Of a stretch of DNA of 64,000 nt, positions 33,997 to 44,273 are shown in pieces. The translations under genes were made by a program, and so were the position numbers. Position 1 is the stretch's first letter. Each line of letters begins with the position of its first letter. Below the pieces are notes generated by a model. It was not told where the DNA came from. It ran no database searches and saw only the letters and a program-made list of their open reading frames with translations. The stretch is from Pseudomonadota bacterium (lineage in GTDB: Bacteria > Pseudomonadota > Gammaproteobacteria > Burkholderiales > Rhodocyclaceae), in contig JAGTRS010000006.1 of assembly GCA_018262195.1 (NCBI GenBank), forward strand, positions 124,001-188,000. Reading direction: 5' to 3'.

Positions 33997-34824
33997 TCAC
34001 CACCATCCTGCCGAAGCGGCGCCTTCGGTATCGCCGGCGGCCTGACGGACGTGGCTGGCCGCTACGGCATGCTTGCCCTCGCCGTAGACCGACAGCAAGG
34101 CCTTGTGCGCGAGAATATTGAGCAGGCGAGGCGTGCCACGGCTGGCGCGGTGCAGGCAGCGCACCGCACGCGACCCGAAGACATCTTCGCCCCGATAACC
34201 CGCCACACGCAGACGATGGGCCAGATATTTGGCGACCTCTTCCCTGGCCAGGCCACTCAACTGGTAATGAAACGCGATGCGCTGCAGCAACTGGCGAACC
34301 GAGGGTTCGGCCAGCTTGCGATCGAGTTCCGGCTGGCCAAACAGAACGATCTGCAGCAGCTTGCGCTTCTCGGTTTCCAGGTTGGACAGCAGGCGCAGCG
34401 ACTCCAGCGTCTCCAGCGGCATGGCCTGCGCCTCGTCGATGCAGACAACCACCTGTCGTTCCGCGGCTGCATGGTTGAGCAGGGCATGATTGACGCTTTT
34501 CAGCAGGTGGTAATCATCGCTACTGGCATCCACCTCGACGCCCAGCTCTTCGGCCAAGGCCAGCAATAGCGTGCGTGGCGCCAGATAGGGATTGGGCAGA
34601 TAGGCGGAAATACTTCCCTCTGGTAGCGCCTGCAGCAATCGGCGACACAGCAGTGACTTCCCGGTTCCAACCTCGCCGGTGATCTTGATGAAACCCTCGC
34701 CGCTATTAAGGGCAACAAGCAGGGTATTGAGCGCTTCCTGATGACTGCGCGTGACGACCGTGAAACTAGTGTCCGGTGTAATACTGAAGGGCAGTTCGGT
34801 CAGGCCGAAGTGATCAAGATACAA
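33997..34824 (-). CDS. mshM: MSHA biogenesis ATPase MshM (ExeA-like AAA)
   Basis: MYLDHFGLTELPFSITPDTSF, Walker A GEVGTGKSLLCRRLL, VVCIDEAQAMPLETLE. Confidence 0.92.
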   Translation of the reverse strand: MYLDHFGLTELPFSITPDTSFTVVTRSHQEALNTLLVALNSGEGFIKITGEVGTGKSLLCRRLLQALPEGSISAYLPNPYLAPRTLLLALAEELGVEVDASSDDYHLLKSVNHALLNHAAAERQVVVCIDEAQAMPLETLESLRLLSNLETEKRKLLQIVLFGQPELDRKLAEPSVRQLLQRIAFHYQLSGLAREEVAKYLAHRLRVAGYRGEDVFGSRAVRCLHRASRGTPRLLNILAHKALLSVYGEGKHAVAASHVRQAAGDTEGAASAGWW

Positions 34825-34845
34825 CGCTAGCCGCCCTTGCCAAAG

Positions 34846-36591
34846 TTACTGCCACTCGATATGGCGTTGCTGCCGCGGATCAAGCGCCTGCATGCGCTCC
34901 TGCGATTCACCGGCGACCTCGCGCCAGGAGTTTTCGCCCCGGATCACTGTCGACTTCATCAGGATGACCAGTTCGCGCTTGCGGTTGGAGACACTCTTTT
35001 GGCCGAACAACGCGCCTAGCCCCGGAACACCGCTGATTCCCGGCAGCCCGTAGCGGCTGGTGTTCTGTTCCTGGCTCATCAGGCCACCAATGGCCACGAT
35101 GCTGCCATCCTGAACCCGGACAATGCTGTCGCTCTCGTTGATCGTGCTCGATGCCAGCGGCAGGGTGTAGGTGCCGAGATCACCGAGATTGACGCTCTTG
35201 CTCTTTTCTTCAACGACACTGACCGACGGATGGACGTGCAGGATGATGTTGCCTTCGTCGTCGATCTGCGGTGTCACGTCGAGCGAGATGCCGGAGAAGA
35301 ATGGCTGCAGGGTGATATTCGGGGTCACGACATTGCCGGCGGTACCGGTGCCGGTCGTCACATTGGTGCTGATGCCGGTCACGAAATAATCGTCGGTACC
35401 CACCTTGAGCACGGCCTTCTGGTTGTTGGTCGTTGCGATGCGCGGACTGGACAGCACCTGAACGTCGCCCTGCCCTTCGAGGAAGGAAAGCAGCGCTGCG
35501 AAATTATTGGACTGGAAGGTCAGGCCAAAGAAGCCACGCCCGGTCGGCCCGGTACCCACGGCACCACCGCTACCCGGTATGGCAGCCACCGAGGTGCCAC
35601 CGGAAATGCCTGCCGCCGACCCGCTGATCGCACCGGAACCTGCCAGCGTCGCGCTCGGTGCAACGATGCCCAGCGAGAAGCGGTTGGCGACACCACCGAA
35701 TTGGCTCCAGTTGATGCCGGTCTGGTAAGAGTCGCTCAGCGAGACCTCGATGATCTTCGCCTCCAGCATCACCTGCCGCTCGACGACCAGCTGGGTGGCT
35801 TTCAGATATTCATCAACCCCCCGCAGCTCAACCGGCGTCGCCTTGACCAGCACAACCCCGGAGCCTGGATTGACAATGACGTTGCGACCATCCTGGTTGC
35901 CGACGATGGTGGACAGCGCCACCGTCAGATCTTTCCAGAAATCGAAGTCCGATGTCGTCTGGACGCGGGCGCTGTCAACGACGCGCTGAGCGGAGCCGCC
36001 TGTCGTGCCGCCCGTCGTGCCACTGGTTTGCTGCCCGGCACTCGCCGTGGTGGGCGTACCAGAGTTTGAAGTCGTCGGCGAGCTGCCGGTCACCCGCATG
36101 TCGCTGGTGCCCAGCCGGCGATTGGCCAGGTAATTGATCTTGAAAATGCGCGTCTGGATGGTATTGGGCTGCACGTAAATCCGGTTGCCCTGGAAACGGT
36201 AATCATAGCCATAGACATCGCGCAGGGTTTCAAGCGCCTCGCGCACCGTGGTGTTCTTCAGATTCAGGCTGACCGAGCCGGATAGTTCGGGCGGGAAGAG
36301 CATGCTATACGGCGTACCGGTCACCAGTGCATTCAGCACTTGACCAACCGGGGCGTTATTCACCGCCAGATTGAAGCGTGGCTCCGGCTTTGCTGCAACC
36401 GGCTGATCAAGCTGGAGAGGCGGCACCATGGCCTGGCCAACGACATCACCTTGCGACCGGCTCGCCTTGCCCGCAGCAGCTGCGCCAACTTCCTGGCCGG
36501 CACGATCGAACGCATCACCCCGACGCGAATGCTGGTTGCTGCATGCGGCCAGCAGAAGCACCGACATAGCGACTATCAAAATCTTGCTCAT
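34846..36591 (-). CDS. mshL: MSHA secretin MshL
   Basis: Lipoprotein signal (LLLAACSN), secretin/TonB short N-terminal domain, secretin core VLSSPRIATTNNQKAVLKVG, VPGLGALFGQKSVSNRKRELVILMKSTVI. Confidence 0.94.
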   Translation of the reverse strand: MSKILIVAMSVLLLAACSNQHSRRGDAFDRAGQEVGAAAAGKASRSQGDVVGQAMVPPLQLDQPVAAKPEPRFNLAVNNAPVGQVLNALVTGTPYSMLFPPELSGSVSLNLKNTTVREALETLRDVYGYDYRFQGNRIYVQPNTIQTRIFKINYLANRRLGTSDMRVTGSSPTTSNSGTPTTASAGQQTSGTTGGTTGGSAQRVVDSARVQTTSDFDFWKDLTVALSTIVGNQDGRNVIVNPGSGVVLVKATPVELRGVDEYLKATQLVVERQVMLEAKIIEVSLSDSYQTGINWSQFGGVANRFSLGIVAPSATLAGSGAISGSAAGISGGTSVAAIPGSGGAVGTGPTGRGFFGLTFQSNNFAALLSFLEGQGDVQVLSSPRIATTNNQKAVLKVGTDDYFVTGISTNVTTGTGTAGNVVTPNITLQPFFSGISLDVTPQIDDEGNIILHVHPSVSVVEEKSKSVNLGDLGTYTLPLASSTINESDSIVRVQDGSIVAIGGLMSQEQNTSRYGLPGISGVPGLGALFGQKSVSNRKRELVILMKSTVIRGENSWREVAGESQERMQALDPRQQRHIEWQ

Positions 36592-36986
36592 GGCAGACCC
36601 TTCACTGACCCTGCTTTCCCGGTCTTGCGGGATTTGGGCGTCACAATCATTTGTTTTTCAACATCGGGGGTCAGGTAGAGATGTGTCACCCCATCCGCCC
36701 CCTGCAATACTGCTTCGCGTTCTGTCAGGCGCACCAACTTTGCACCACCAACCTGCTCGCCAAGAGCGACCGTCTTGCCACCGATGATCGCAAGCTGCCT
36801 TCCACCCGGCCGCAATAGTACCGATTGCAACCGCAAGCCATCACCGGCGTCGCCAGATCCCTGAGCAGTACCGTCGGCGGAATTCAGCCATGCCGCAGGC
36901 GGGCGCGTCGGGTCGCTCGATTGAGCCTGAGCCGACGAGACAGCAACGAGCAAGGCAAGAAATATCCGTTTCATAGCGCCAGCCAT
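36588..36986 (-). CDS. mshK: MSHA biogenesis protein MshK-like
   Basis: Small secreted protein SSDPTRPPAAWLN...LQSVLLRPGGRQLAIIGGKTVALGEQVGGAKLVRL, between mshJ and mshL. Confidence 0.82.
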   Translation of the reverse strand: MAGAMKRIFLALLVAVSSAQAQSSDPTRPPAAWLNSADGTAQGSGDAGDGLRLQSVLLRPGGRQLAIIGGKTVALGEQVGGAKLVRLTEREAVLQGADGVTHLYLTPDVEKQMIVTPKSRKTGKAGSVKGLP

Positions 36987-37657
36987 GTCCGGTCCGGACT
37001 CAATGTATAGACGGTCAGGGTCATTTCAGCCCGTGGATAGTCGATCACACGATAGCTCAACTGACCCCAGAGCAGATGCTGCGGCAGCTTTTCCAGCTGA
37101 GACAAATAGGCCTGTAACAAGCCATAGCTGCCTTCCAGACGAATTTCCACGCCGTGCCGATAAAGATCGAAAGTACGCTCGGGCGGCTTGCCCTCTCCCT
37201 CTTTGGCCACTTCAGCGCTGCCCAGCACACTTTGCGGCGCCAGGGTTTTAAGGCTGATAAGACGCAGTCCCGGGTGGCGGGCGAGCAGGCTCTCGAGCAG
37301 GCCATTCATATCTTCCGGCCGGACCAAGGCCGAGCCGGCCTGATTCAACTGGGCATCCAGCTTGTCACGTTCCCCGATCAGGGCAGCCAGCTCTGCCTTC
37401 CGGCCGGCATCGGGATCTGTCGCCAACTGCTGCTGCATGTTGGCAGCCTCCGCCTGCAACTGTGCCGCCGTTGCACTTTCGGTCGCAATCGTGCCTTCCG
37501 TGCTCTTGGCGCGGGCCCGCTGCGGATCGACAAACAAGGTATGCCCGATCAGCAATGGACCGAGTACGACGGCCAGCGCCACCAACTGGCGTTCGCGCTT
37601 GGCCAGCGACAAGTAGCGTTCATTCAGACGCGACCAGAATTGGCGAACGGAATTCAT
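36971..37657 (-). CDS. mshJ: MSHA biogenesis protein MshJ (PilO/GspM-like)
   Basis: FWSRLNERYLSLAKRERQLVALAVVLGPLLIG N-terminal TM and coiled coil; syntenic. Confidence 0.85.
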   Translation of the reverse strand: MNSVRQFWSRLNERYLSLAKRERQLVALAVVLGPLLIGHTLFVDPQRARAKSTEGTIATESATAAQLQAEAANMQQQLATDPDAGRKAELAALIGERDKLDAQLNQAGSALVRPEDMNGLLESLLARHPGLRLISLKTLAPQSVLGSAEVAKEGEGKPPERTFDLYRHGVEIRLEGSYGLLQAYLSQLEKLPQHLLWGQLSYRVIDYPRAEMTLTVYTLSPDRTWLAL

Positions 37658-38304
37658 CGCGCTTTCTCCCGCTCCGTCCGCAGCACGAATTCGGTGTAGC
37701 GAGCCATCACCTTCGGTTTGGCCCCAGTGTCCGGCACCTCTGCGCGTTTCTCATCAGCCGGGTCAACACTCTTCATGTCGAGGGTGGCAAACCGACGACC
37801 GGCAAAAGCCGGTTCCGCATTGAGCCGATTGATGTAGGCAGGCAAAAAGGCAGGATCGGTCAGCCGACCGCGAATCTCGATATCCTTGTCGGCGAACCCG
37901 AAACCGACCAGCCAGACGCCTTCGAGCCCCTGCCTTGCAAACCCTTGCAGTAACCCGGAATAAGCATTGCTCCCGGTCACCTCGCCCTGGGCGATCACAT
38001 TGAGCACCTCCTGGCGCTGAGCAAGGCCGAGGCGAGTCGCGGCAATCTGTTTTTCGAGCCCGGAATCTCCCTGGCGCGCCCCCAGCGACTGACCGAGCGA
38101 CTGAACCTGTTGCTGCAACGCCAGCAATTGGGCCTTGAGTTCTGCCTCTCTGCTCTTCAGGCTCTCAGCCTGCATTGCCGTCAAACCCGACAGCACCACC
38201 AGCAGCAACAGGCCAGCCAGAGCGAGCGAAGCGACTACCGGCAGTGCCAGCCAGTCGAAGCGCGGTTTCAGTTCCGGCAGTAACAGGTTGATTTGCTGGC
38301 TCAT
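37654..38304 (-). CDS. MSHA biogenesis PilN-like inner membrane protein (MshI second subunit)
   Basis: MSQQINLLLPELKPRFDWLALPVVASLALAGLLLLVV PilN-like N-terminus; syntenic. Confidence 0.85.
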   Translation of the reverse strand: MSQQINLLLPELKPRFDWLALPVVASLALAGLLLLVVLSGLTAMQAESLKSREAELKAQLLALQQQVQSLGQSLGARQGDSGLEKQIAATRLGLAQRQEVLNVIAQGEVTGSNAYSGLLQGFARQGLEGVWLVGFGFADKDIEIRGRLTDPAFLPAYINRLNAEPAFAGRRFATLDMKSVDPADEKRAEVPDTGAKPKVMARYTEFVLRTEREKAR

Positions 38305-39188
38305 GCCTCGGTCCTCAAGGCAGCGCCAATGGCCAGCAGGCTTTGCGCCTGTCTTTCCGGAGTCCGAAGCTCAGGCAGGTCATTGAATTCAGCCACCAGC
38401 GCAAGGTCGGCCATCTGAACCGGCAAATATAAATTTTGGCCCAGCGCAGCGGCCACGTCAGCACAGTCCACTTCTGACGCGACCAGCAGGCGTGAGACGG
38501 AGATAAAACCATACTGGCGATCGAAGTTATCAAGCGTCCGCTGCAATTCAAGCGCCAGACGCTCAAGCATCTGCAGACGACGATCCTGATCGGCTTCAGC
38601 CAGCGCCGCCGAGGAAACCTCGATGCGCCGCGACAAGAAAAGCTCGCCGCGATAGGTAATGGTCAACAAGCCATCACCCTGCGTCAGCGCCAGAAAGGCA
38701 AGTCCCCGATTCGCTTCCTCGAAAAGTGCCGCCACGTTTCGCACGGCCATTTCGGGAATGTCGATCGCCTCCAGCGGCACCTTCGAGCCGTGGAACAGCG
38801 CCATCCGATCGCCAACCACAGCCTTCGGCGCAACAACGGCAAAAACGCTGGCCTGTCGGCCACCTTCAGTCGGAATTTCGGCCACGGCAATAGCGGCACC
38901 ATCGACAGAAAAATCAACCGCATCCTTCAATCGCCAGCGCAAGGCCTGCAGGCGTTCCTCGGGAGGAACAGCGGGCGCCTCGATCTGCACCAAGCGATAT
39001 TCGGTTTCGCCGAGCAATGTGGCACAACGATAACGTTTCAGCCCCCGGCTCTGGGCCAGTCGGGAGAGCGCATCGCACTCATCCTTTTCGACTCGAAACG
39101 ATTCGCAAAGCTTGATCTCAGGGCGTTTCCCGACCGACTGGATGACATGAGCAAGGTCGATGCGATCGCCATTTCTGACGACTGACAT
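38301..39188 (-). CDS. mshI: MSHA biogenesis MshI (PilM-like actin-fold protein); start may be 39227
   Basis: Upstream-most gene of the I-N module; LQALRWRLKDAVDFSVDGAAIAVAEIP, PilM/GspL-like. Confidence 0.82.
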   Translation of the reverse strand: MSVVRNGDRIDLAHVIQSVGKRPEIKLCESFRVEKDECDALSRLAQSRGLKRYRCATLLGETEYRLVQIEAPAVPPEERLQALRWRLKDAVDFSVDGAAIAVAEIPTEGGRQASVFAVVAPKAVVGDRMALFHGSKVPLEAIDIPEMAVRNVAALFEEANRGLAFLALTQGDGLLTITYRGELFLSRRIEVSSAALAEADQDRRLQMLERLALELQRTLDNFDRQYGFISVSRLLVASEVDCADVAAALGQNLYLPVQMADLALVAEFNDLPELRTPERQAQSLLAIGAALRTEA

Positions 39189-39420
39189 CCACCCCTCCTC
39201 AAGCTTCACCCCGAAATTCGGCCACATTGTCCAAACACCTTAAGTTTTTTCAGAAGGATAGCCAGCAACGCATTATTTTTCAATGGTTTTTTGACAAAAC
39301 TTCCACCCAAGATTACACAAGTGCAAAAAACCTAATGAAGTCACAATTCGACACTCTGAGTAGCCAATACTTGGCGCCATAATACAATTTGCAGAAATAC
39401 ACCAAGGAAGGCCATAAACC

Positions 39421-42400
39421 ATGTTTGGAAAACGAATCCCTTCCCGTCATCACCCTGCACCCTATGGACATTTAGGTGCAGCACTGCGCCGGATTGTCTG
39501 CCCGGCATTTCTGACTATTGCAGTGCTTATAGGCGGGGATGCATTAGCCGCACTAACGGTCGACTCGGTCGTGCTCGGCGGTGGCGCAAGCATTGCTGTA
39601 ACACCCGGAGCGACGATTCCGGTATCAATGTCAGTTACCAATGACACAACCAACAGTTGGAGCTCAACCGGCTGGCGAATCAGCACCACGGCACCAGGCA
39701 CGACGACCTGCTACGACCATGCCGATCACTACGGTTCTGGCCTAAGCGCCTCGGAAACTTTCAACGTTACCGCTCCCGTTACGGCAGGAACCTACAACAC
39801 CTACTTTGTCGCATCAAGCAACAGCACTTGTAGCGGAACAACCACCACCTCAACGCTCAACAATAGCGTGATCGTCGCCGCCCCCACATTAGCCAAGACA
39901 GTCAGCAGTTCATCGGCCGTTGTCGGAGATACTGTCACCTTCAAAGTAACGGCAACCAACCCGCTTTCCGTCCCCTTGAGTTACGTCGTCGTTACCGACA
40001 CGCTACCCACCGGAATGACCTATACCACTCACGTCACCACGCTGGGTACCGCGACGAACTCCGGGCAAACCGTCACGTGGAGCATCCCCTCAATTCCGGC
40101 CAATGGCAGCGCTCAGCTGACGCTCGCCGTGACCGTTACCCAGAAAGGTACTTTAACCAACACGGCATCATCTACCGGCGCCACCACCGTCAACTCATCT
40201 GTGCTGGTCCTGGCCAATGCCGCAACGCACTTTCGTCTGGATGAAACCGCTGGAACATGGAACGGTACCGCAGGAGAAGTTCTCGACAGCGGCGGCACCG
40301 GACTACAAGGTCGCCGGATAACATCCAGTACGCCGACCACCACCAACGTCGTCTCCCCCACGCCGACAATCGACTCACAGCAGGCCTCGGTTGTCGGCAG
40401 TTTTTGCAATGCCGGCAGGTTCGACGGCAAAGCCGTTGTCGAAGTAGCATCGAACCCGCTACTGCAATACACGACAAAGCTCTCCGCTTCCGCCTGGATA
40501 TACCCGACGGCTTATCCAAGTGGCGGCAGCGATCTCTATTCGATTCTCTCCAACGATCAGAACTACGAATTTCATATCACCCCAAGCGGTAAACTCAACT
40601 GGTGGTGGAACGCCGACAGCCTTACTTCGGCCACGACAATTCCCAGAAACACTTGGACGCATGTCGCCATTACCCTGGACTCATCGAGTAGTGGCGGCCG
40701 CGAGCGCATCTACATCAATGGTGTGCAAGACAGCAATACAAAAAGCTGGAAAGGCACCCTGCAGACCAACGCCTGTAATTTTTACATCGGCGGCGACGTC
40801 ACAACGAGCAGCACATGCCCACTGCTCTCGGCACGTAATTTCCGCGGCATGATCGATGAGGTCAAGCTTTACAACTACGAACTGAGCGCCGCCGAGGTTC
40901 AGGCCGACATGAACATGGGGCGTACCTGCTCAGGCGCCTTCGATCACATCCGGGTCGAACACGATGGCAATGCCTCGATCTGCAGCCCGGAAACCGTCAC
41001 CGTAAAAGCCTGCCTGGACGACAACTGCTCCACGCTCTATCCAGGGTCTGTGACTGTCAATCTATCGCCATCCGGCTGGGTCGGCGGCAATAGCTTCACT
41101 TTTTCTGGCGGCGTTGCAACGCGGCAGCTCAGCGTCGGCACGGCCAGCACAGTCACGCTTGGCAGCACCAGCGTCTCCCCCATTCCTGCCAACGCTACCC
41201 GATGCTTCAATGGCAGCACCGAAACGTGCTCGCTGACATTCAACACCGCTTCCTGCGCATTCGATGCGGTTGAACCCAGCGCCAACCCACGAACACGCAT
41301 CTACACAAAACTTTCCAACACCAGTTTCAACCTCAACGTCCTGGCCCTCAATCCAGGCAGCACCATCAACACGACCTATACCGGCACGGTAGCCGTAGAT
41401 CTGGTCGACGCCTCGACTACCACCTGTCCGACCGGCAGCGGTTTGAATTCTGCGACCAACATCACCTTTGCTGCGGCTGACCAAGGACGGAAGGCCTTGA
41501 CCTTCAACTACCCGAACGCCGCCAGGAATGTCCGCGTCCGCATGAAAGTCGGCAGCAGCACGCCAGCCTGCTCTTCCGACAATTTCGCCATTCGTCCACA
41601 ACAACTGGCGATTTCCTCGACCATGACCAATGCAGCACTGACCGGAACACCCAAGGCGATTGCCGGTAGTGCCTTCACGTTGACTGCCGATGGGGGCACG
41701 ACCAGCGGCTATGACGGCACACCTGCACTGGACACGACGAAAGTAAACGATCACAACGGTACCGTGATCGCCGCCGGAACACTGAGCGGGACATTCAGCG
41801 CAGGAACTGGCGCCACAGCTAGTGGCACGAGTTTCAAATATCTGGATGTCGGCAATATTCAACTCTCCACCAACGCTGTAACTGATACCGGTTTTACCAG
41901 CGTTGACCAGACCACAGACTGCATTTCCGGCAGCACCTCAAACGCCTTGTCCGGCGGCAAATACGGTTGCAATATCGGCAGTACCGCATCAGCCAAATTC
42001 GGGCGCTGGTATCCCAGTCACTATTCTTTTTCCGGAACGCTGACGCCTTTTTGCCCGGCCGGCAACTTCACCTACATGGGCCAGGATGCTCTGGGTGTAG
42101 CCCTGACCTTGAAGGCCCATGCATCGACGGGTGCCACCGCTTCGGCCGCCGACCCCGTGAGCAGTCGCTACACTACCGGCTATACCAACCTGGCATCAGT
42201 AACGCTGTCCGGAGACAATAGTGGCAGCACCGTTGCGGTGACACGACTGGGATCACCAACCTTCCCGACCATGCCGAACACCGCCCTCTGGTCGGCAGGA
42301 CTGTTCGCCATCAGCGACACCTATGCCTTCTCAAGGCTGGCCAGCCCGGACGGCCCTTACGATGCATTCAAGCTGCTGGCCTCGATAAGCGACCCGGATG

Positions 42401-42915
42401 GTTCATCGCTAATCGGCACCAGCGCGCAAAAGGAGACCAATACCACGCGTATCAGATACGGTCGCCTCATGATCGGCAATGCCTACGGTTCGGAACTGCT
42501 CGATCTCGCCATTCCCTTCGAAGCGCAATACTGGGCCAGCGGCGGCTATTACGTAACCAATCGCCAGGACAGTTGCACCAATTTCAACCTGTCGAGCCTG
42601 ATCCTCTCCAACTTCACCCAGAATCTTGCCGCCTGCGAAACGCAACTCTCGCCCACAGGATCGCAAACCCTGACAGCCGGAAAACTGGCGCTGAAATTGA
42701 CCAAACCCGGCCTCGACGGCAGCAATATCCCGAATCGGGGAAGCGTTTTGCTAACGCTCAACACCGGCAGTAGCGCCAGCGGCTCGACCTGCCTTTCCCC
42801 TACAGCGTCAGCAGCAACAGCGGCCAACCTGCCATGGTTCGGCACGAATCCCTCGGGACGTGCCACCTTCGGGATTTTCAAAGCACCTTACATCTATTTA
42901 CGCGAAAGCTACTGA
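39421..42915 (+). CDS. mshQ: Large MshQ-like surface protein: DUF11-type repeat, LamG-like domain, DUF6701-like C-terminal region
   Basis: 1164 aa with signal-like N-terminus; DUF11-like LAKTVSSSSAVVGDTVTFKVTATNPLSVPLSYVVVTDTLP; LamG-like KLSASAWIYP...RNFRGMIDEVKLYNYELSAAEVQADM; C-terminal RYGRLMIGNAYGSELLDLAIPFEAQYW typical of MshQ. Confidence 0.87.
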   Translation: MFGKRIPSRHHPAPYGHLGAALRRIVCPAFLTIAVLIGGDALAALTVDSVVLGGGASIAVTPGATIPVSMSVTNDTTNSWSSTGWRISTTAPGTTTCYDHADHYGSGLSASETFNVTAPVTAGTYNTYFVASSNSTCSGTTTTSTLNNSVIVAAPTLAKTVSSSSAVVGDTVTFKVTATNPLSVPLSYVVVTDTLPTGMTYTTHVTTLGTATNSGQTVTWSIPSIPANGSAQLTLAVTVTQKGTLTNTASSTGATTVNSSVLVLANAATHFRLDETAGTWNGTAGEVLDSGGTGLQGRRITSSTPTTTNVVSPTPTIDSQQASVVGSFCNAGRFDGKAVVEVASNPLLQYTTKLSASAWIYPTAYPSGGSDLYSILSNDQNYEFHITPSGKLNWWWNADSLTSATTIPRNTWTHVAITLDSSSSGGRERIYINGVQDSNTKSWKGTLQTNACNFYIGGDVTTSSTCPLLSARNFRGMIDEVKLYNYELSAAEVQADMNMGRTCSGAFDHIRVEHDGNASICSPETVTVKACLDDNCSTLYPGSVTVNLSPSGWVGGNSFTFSGGVATRQLSVGTASTVTLGSTSVSPIPANATRCFNGSTETCSLTFNTASCAFDAVEPSANPRTRIYTKLSNTSFNLNVLALNPGSTINTTYTGTVAVDLVDASTTTCPTGSGLNSATNITFAAADQGRKALTFNYPNAARNVRVRMKVGSSTPACSSDNFAIRPQQLAISSTMTNAALTGTPKAIAGSAFTLTADGGTTSGYDGTPALDTTKVNDHNGTVIAAGTLSGTFSAGTGATASGTSFKYLDVGNIQLSTNAVTDTGFTSVDQTTDCISGSTSNALSGGKYGCNIGSTASAKFGRWYPSHYSFSGTLTPFCPAGNFTYMGQDALGVALTLKAHASTGATASAADPVSSRYTTGYTNLASVTLSGDNSGSTVAVTRLGSPTFPTMPNTALWSAGLFAISDTYAFSRLASPDGPYDAFKLLASISDPDGSSLIGTSAQKETNTTRIRYGRLMIGNAYGSELLDLAIPFEAQYWASGGYYVTNRQDSCTNFNLSSLILSNFTQNLAACETQLSPTGSQTLTAGKLALKLTKPGLDGSNIPNRGSVLLTLNTGSSASGSTCLSPTASAATAANLPWFGTNPSGRATFGIFKAPYIYLRESY

Positions 42916-42957
42916 GTCCGCGTCGGGAGGGATGCAGATGCAGCCCACTCGATGCCC

Positions 42958-43413
42958 CTAGCAGTCATAGGGTGGGCTGGTCACGGCGGCATCACGGCAC
43001 TTCTCGACAGTGACCTCGACCCAACGCTCTATCCCCGGCGCCTTGACGCCAACGGCTACCGCCTTCGAACTGATGCGGTAGATGCGAAGCTGTCGACCAG
43101 CTTCCGTGTAATCGGAACTCTGGCAAGTGACGGTGACGGTGTGATCGGGAATGGCCGGCGTACCGCTGACACAGCTCGGTAGTGCCGCACTCTGCGCATT
43201 CGGGTCCAGTTGAAACATTCCCCACTCGGCACCGGCACGAGCAGCCTGGTAAGCACGCGCCCCACCGACATCCGCAGCCAGATTCACATGCGCTGTCGAC
43301 ACGACACTGACCATCGCAGCCGCCAGACCAGCAAACAGGAGCAGCAGAAAAATGGCAGTAATAATCGAAACGCCTTGCTGCTGTGACCGGGTTGAACAAG
43401 AGAACTGCTTCAT
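42958..43413 (-). CDS. mshP: MSHA biogenesis protein MshP
   Basis: QQQGVSIITAIFLLLLFAGLAAAMVSVVSTAHVNLAADVGGARAYQAARAGAEWG (PilX-like); syntenic. Confidence 0.88.
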   Translation of the reverse strand: MKQFSCSTRSQQQGVSIITAIFLLLLFAGLAAAMVSVVSTAHVNLAADVGGARAYQAARAGAEWGMFQLDPNAQSAALPSCVSGTPAIPDHTVTVTCQSSDYTEAGRQLRIYRISSKAVAVGVKAPGIERWVEVTVEKCRDAAVTSPPYDC

Positions 43414-44273
43414 GGCGTATTCAGCACCTCAATCTGGTGCAGCAATTCAACGGACTCTCCATTGCGGGTCAACCTCAGCCGTAATGCGATCAAACCATTG
43501 CGTTGCATAACCGCAGGGGTGTAATTGAACGAACAGGCAGCCACATTGCTGACCAGTACGGCAGACTTGACTGCCGTGCAGGCAGCGTGTGTCGTCAAGG
43601 CTGCAAAAGAAGTCGGTTGGGCACTCTGAAAATCGTAGCACCAGCGACGGATGACCGTTCCCGCCTCCGGCGTCGCCAGATTCGGCACGCACTCGTAAGT
43701 CACCGGGCCGCCGACAATCTGGAAGCGATTCTGCGGTGAGGCGATTGGAAACTGCGTTCCCGCTGGCGCAAAAGTTACCTTGCTGAGGTTGCTGCCAACC
43801 GTGGCCGAGCGCCTGCTGGTGCCGGCATAAACATCAGAACCGGCCTGACCGGTGTTGTAGACCACCAGTTGATCACCGCTCAGTATGCTTACCGAAGGAC
43901 CGACTACGTCAAAGCTACTGTCTGACGAACTGCTAAAAACCAGCGGATCGTCACTGGCACTGCTCCCGACATCGGCACGATATCGGCCGGCATCACGAAT
44001 CGGCACGAACTCGATGAGGGTAGTGCCCGACTGACGAACACTGTTGGGTAGGGCAGACTGCAAATCCCTGCCTATCCGCCGCAAGGCTGTGTCTGCCGCA
44101 TCAGCCAGTTCGGCGCGATTGGCGACGTCAATATAAGCATCAATCTGCTGCCGCCCGAACATGCCGACGATGCCAAGCAAAACGCCAGAAACCACAATGA
44201 CGACAATCATCTCGATCAGGGTAAAACCCCGCTCGGAATGCGGCGATTTTCGGAAATCAGTAGCGCGGCGCAT
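43410..44273 (-). CDS. mshO: MSHA minor prepilin MshO
   Basis: Prepilin signal HSERG/FTLIEMIVVIVVSGVLLGIV; 287 aa; syntenic. Confidence 0.9.
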   Translation of the reverse strand: MRRATDFRKSPHSERGFTLIEMIVVIVVSGVLLGIVGMFGRQQIDAYIDVANRAELADAADTALRRIGRDLQSALPNSVRQSGTTLIEFVPIRDAGRYRADVGSSASDDPLVFSSSSDSSFDVVGPSVSILSGDQLVVYNTGQAGSDVYAGTSRRSATVGSNLSKVTFAPAGTQFPIASPQNRFQIVGGPVTYECVPNLATPEAGTVIRRWCYDFQSAQPTSFAALTTHAACTAVKSAVLVSNVAACSFNYTPAVMQRNGLIALRLRLTRNGESVELLHQIEVLNTP

